Below, piece after piece: positions 5,518-7,543 of a stretch of 7,543 bases of DNA. Origin of the DNA: an uncultured Veillonella sp. GTDB lineage: Bacteria > Bacillota > Negativicutes > Veillonellales > Veillonellaceae. The position numbers were made by a program, and so were the translations under genes. Numbering within the stretch: the first letter of the stretch is position 1; each line of letters begins with the position of its first letter. The stretch spans positions 1 through 7,543 of the forward strand of contig NZ_UQYC01000077.1 in assembly GCF_900545205.1 (NCBI RefSeq). Direction: 5' to 3'. The notes under the pieces were generated by a model. The model worked only from the letters and a program-made list of their open reading frames with translations, was not told the DNA's origin and did not search any database.

Positions 5518-7032
5518 CTAGCTACCACACACAATATAGAATACAGGTATGCCATCTTTATTATCTATAAGTCCGTAACCTTCACATTCATGGCCTTCGT
5601 ATTCAATGCCTTCAAAGAATACGTGATCTCCTAATTCTTTATTGGCCATCAAATTGTGCAATTTAAAGAGCAATTCTTCTCTTGTAAAATATGTACCATT
5701 ATCCGCCACAAGATGAGCCATAATTTCTACCTGCCACATGCCATCTTCTTTATCTTCTTCGCGTAACTCCTCATCGGTTACACGTTCATTGTCAAAGAGT
5801 TGGTCTTTACTTTCAATCCAAGCCTCATAGGTTACTAGAATTTCTGGTTCTTCTAATCTATCGTCGTCATCTTCTTGATCATCATCTACATAGTTCTTTA
5901 CATTTTCATTGTATTCTTTGGAAAACTCTTCTCTGCTATATGTTTGCTTATTAAATACCCAATGTACTACATCATATGTAGGATAGTTATCTTCATCGCA
6001 TTCAGTAACGTCTTTAATATCTTTACCTTCTGTAGCATCTTTGCTATTTTTCTTATCAAACACAGTCTTAATAGTTTCATATACCAAAGGATAATCCACC
6101 TTGTACTCTTTTGGCTTAATTTTAGATAGGTGATATTTTACTACTTCACAGCACCAAACAAGCTGTTTATCTAAGTGAGCTTCTTTCGTCACTTTTATGC
6201 CCGTCTCTATTAACTGTAATGCTTTCTGCACATGTTCAGATTCGTAGCTTTCACCAATAGCTAACATCCCATGAGCATAACCACAACGATAGTACCAAGA
6301 CCAATCACGATGTGCCTCATCGATTCGTTCAAACAACTCGATAGCCTCTGACGCACGGCCATTATTGTTATACATACGTCCTAAGGTACTTAATAGTATA
6401 GGCGACAAATTATCAATGCCTATGTTCGTCAATAGCTCCATCGCACGCTTAATATCGATGCCCTCTTGTTCATTAAGGAGCTTAACCTTTTCCGTATCAC
6501 TTAATACTTGAAACTCTTCATCCGTAATTTCTTCTATATTGAAATATAAGTTCTTAATAAATTCACCAAAGTTATCTGCTAAGGGAGTCATGGAGTAATC
6601 ACATTCTTGATCAACCCGTACAACCTTAGGTTCACCGGTTGGACCGCACTCACGATAATCAAGGAAAATCATATCATGCCCACCAGAAATCGTATCGGCT
6701 ACAACGACACCGATAGGGGGATATTTTACTTTTGAAATCCAAAACTCATTTCCCATCTCACCTAAAAGAGAGTATTTTTTATCTCTATCGATACCATATA
6801 TACCTGTTACATAAACACAATCGTCATTATCGTTAATAAAACAATTTTTCTTTACTACACCACCATTATGGTTTTTAAGTAGCTCAATATAGGCTGCAGG
6901 CAATGTATAGCCAAGCTCAGCTTCAGTATCCTTAATATCCTCATCGGTAACAGGTTTACCAATATAGGATTCAAAGGCATAATCAACATCGTTCCAAAAT
7001 CCGGTCCAATCAAAGTCTTTTAGATTACTCAT
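5518..7032 (-). CDS. Three-module SUKH (SMI1/KNR4) - TPR-like - module C protein
   Basis: 504 residues, cytoplasmic and acidic. Residues about 10-165 form an SMI1/KNR4 (SUKH) domain: TDEDIKDTEAELGYTLP, then AAYIELLKNHNGG (46-58), YPPIGVVVADTISGGHDMIFLDY (104-126) and the closing NFGEFIKNLY. SUKH domains are common immunity proteins against polymorphic and contact-dependent toxins, though many have other roles. Residues about 170-325 are the TPR-like module B with LGRMYNNNG (217-225) and HRDWSWYYRC (241-250). After a charged linker, residues about 350-504 are module C with YEAWIES (402-408), DKEDGMWQVEI (427-437) and the core at 454-474. Asp-rich 383-391 separates parts of C. The ATG has AGGAGA (7040-7045) seven bases upstream. 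It lies 42 bp after the membrane-protein gene, so probably the same transcript, and ends at a strong hairpin. Immunity function is inference from the SUKH domain only; no toxin gene is adjacent in the window. Confidence 0.85.
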   Translation of the reverse strand: MSNLKDFDWTGFWNDVDYAFESYIGKPVTDEDIKDTEAELGYTLPAAYIELLKNHNGGVVKKNCFINDNDDCVYVTGIYGIDRDKKYSLLGEMGNEFWISKVKYPPIGVVVADTISGGHDMIFLDYRECGPTGEPKVVRVDQECDYSMTPLADNFGEFIKNLYFNIEEITDEEFQVLSDTEKVKLLNEQEGIDIKRAMELLTNIGIDNLSPILLSTLGRMYNNNGRASEAIELFERIDEAHRDWSWYYRCGYAHGMLAIGESYESEHVQKALQLIETGIKVTKEAHLDKQLVWCCEVVKYHLSKIKPKEYKVDYPLVYETIKTVFDKKNSKDATEGKDIKDVTECDEDNYPTYDVVHWVFNKQTYSREEFSKEYNENVKNYVDDDQEDDDDRLEEPEILVTYEAWIESKDQLFDNERVTDEELREEDKEDGMWQVEIMAHLVADNGTYFTREELLFKLHNLMANKELGDHVFFEGIEYEGHECEGYGLIDNKDGIPVFYIVCGS

Positions 7033-7074
7033 AATACTCTCTCCTAGTTTAAACCAATATAATCTAAATTTTAA

Positions 7075-7533
7075 TTACTCATTCATAAAATAAGTTTTGA
7101 TTAAAGCTTTTACCTCACGTCGTATCAAAATAGTATCTACAATATAGGAAACAATGATATAAGGAGATGCATTTATAATCGCTATAGGCGCTAATATAAT
7201 TGCCACCCATAATAGATCTAGAGGATATGCATACCACTTAATATCTATGGTATTTAAAATGGGTATCACATAGTCTATCACTCTTAATTCCCATTGCATT
7301 AATGGATTTAAGTCCTCACATGTTCCTACTAGCCAAGCGAAGATAACCCCAAAAAGCAAAAAATATACTATGCCAACGGGAATTAATATCTTCGCTCGCT
7401 TTTTTAATAGATTACGACAAATCTCATCTTCTTCCTCTGGTGCTATATCATATAACATATTGCACTGAATCTGAATCCGTCTAAATCGATAGCGAATATA
7501 CTTATACAAAATGTTATTCGGTGTATATAACAT
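7075..7533 (-). CDS. Small integral membrane protein of unknown function
   Basis: 152 residues; I do not recognise the family. The N-terminus is basic and aromatic (YKYIRYRFRRIQIQ), followed by an acidic patch APEEEDEICRN. One membrane span is clear at about 49-70 (ILIPVGIVYFLLFGVIFAWL). A long hydrophobic stretch at about 104-137 could be one long or two short spans. The end is basic (RREVKALIKTYF). Both N-terminal and C-terminal tails carry positive charge next to the spans, consistent with cytoplasmic placement under the positive-inside rule if there are two spans. The start is supported by GGAG at the very window edge (7540-7543), six bases before the ATG, so the gene is complete but its promoter is outside. 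It is 42 bp upstream of the SUKH-containing gene on the same strand, so a functional link is plausible but unproven. Confidence 0.7.
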   Translation of the reverse strand: MLYTPNNILYKYIRYRFRRIQIQCNMLYDIAPEEEDEICRNLLKKRAKILIPVGIVYFLLFGVIFAWLVGTCEDLNPLMQWELRVIDYVIPILNTIDIKWYAYPLDLLWVAIILAPIAIINASPYIIVSYIVDTILIRREVKALIKTYFMNE

Positions 7534-7543
7534 AATAGACTCC

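Noticed and set aside
5875..6129. Plus-strand open frame encoding a hydrophobic 84-residue peptide
   Set aside because: It is antisense to the acidic Asp/Glu/Lys-rich part of the 504-residue gene, which automatically yields Ile/Phe/Leu-rich antisense peptides.
1..7543. CRISPR array, tRNA, rRNA, insertion sequence or phage integrase
   Set aside because: No regularly spaced repeats, no tRNA-like cloverleaf, no transposase or integrase coding sequence and no terminal inverted repeats were seen.

Overview
The window is AT-rich and almost entirely coding. Shine-Dalgarno sites are strong and terminators are short hairpins. Gene content (a PCHRV alkyltransferase, a zinc-type macrodomain protein, a ProXp-ala-like editing protein, SUKH-family proteins) suggests a low-GC Firmicute. 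My best guess is the Negativicutes, perhaps Veillonella. That guess rests on gene flavour and base composition, not on a marker gene.

Left part (1-3279): ordinary housekeeping and accessory genes. On the plus strand is the 3' end of a fumarylacetoacetate-hydrolase family enzyme, ending at a hairpin that separates it from a convergent minus-strand series. Reading leftward, that series contains a stand-alone ProXp-ala-like deacylase, an exported protein with two ABM-like halves (21 bp apart, so probably one transcript, ending at a strong hairpin at 1936-1963), a zinc-type macrodomain ADP-ribosylhydrolase, and an O6-methylguanine-DNA methyltransferase.

Right part (3344-7533, all minus strand): a cluster of modular proteins. 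Four recognisable modules are mixed among three genes: A = SUKH (SMI1/KNR4); B = a TPR-like module with NNNG and HRDxxWYYR signatures; C = an unnamed module with YEAWIES, DKEDGMWQVEI and a very conserved LLFKLHNLMANKELGDHVFFE-type core; D = DUF4375/DMP19. The 504-aa protein is A-B-C, the 338-aa protein is B-D, and the 192-aa protein is C alone. A small two- or three-span membrane protein lies 42 bp upstream of the A-B-C gene, probably in the same transcript. SUKH proteins are known immunity proteins in bacterial toxin systems, so a poly-immunity or toxin-response island is a reasonable inference. No toxin gene lies in the window.

The most interesting observation is that the 192-aa gene appears to be a re-born fragment of an A-B-C-like gene. 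Directly upstream of its ATG, the same reading frame still encodes the end of module B (WCCEVVEYLLSSIS, compared with WCCEVVKYHLSKIK in the 504-aa protein), disrupted by a frameshift and stops. The perfect AAGGAGG ribosome-binding site and the ATG both lie in what was coding sequence, differing by a few bases from the paralogue. The 454-bp gap 5064-5517 thus holds this remnant, further decayed sequence, a weak promoter-like region and the terminator of the 504-aa gene.
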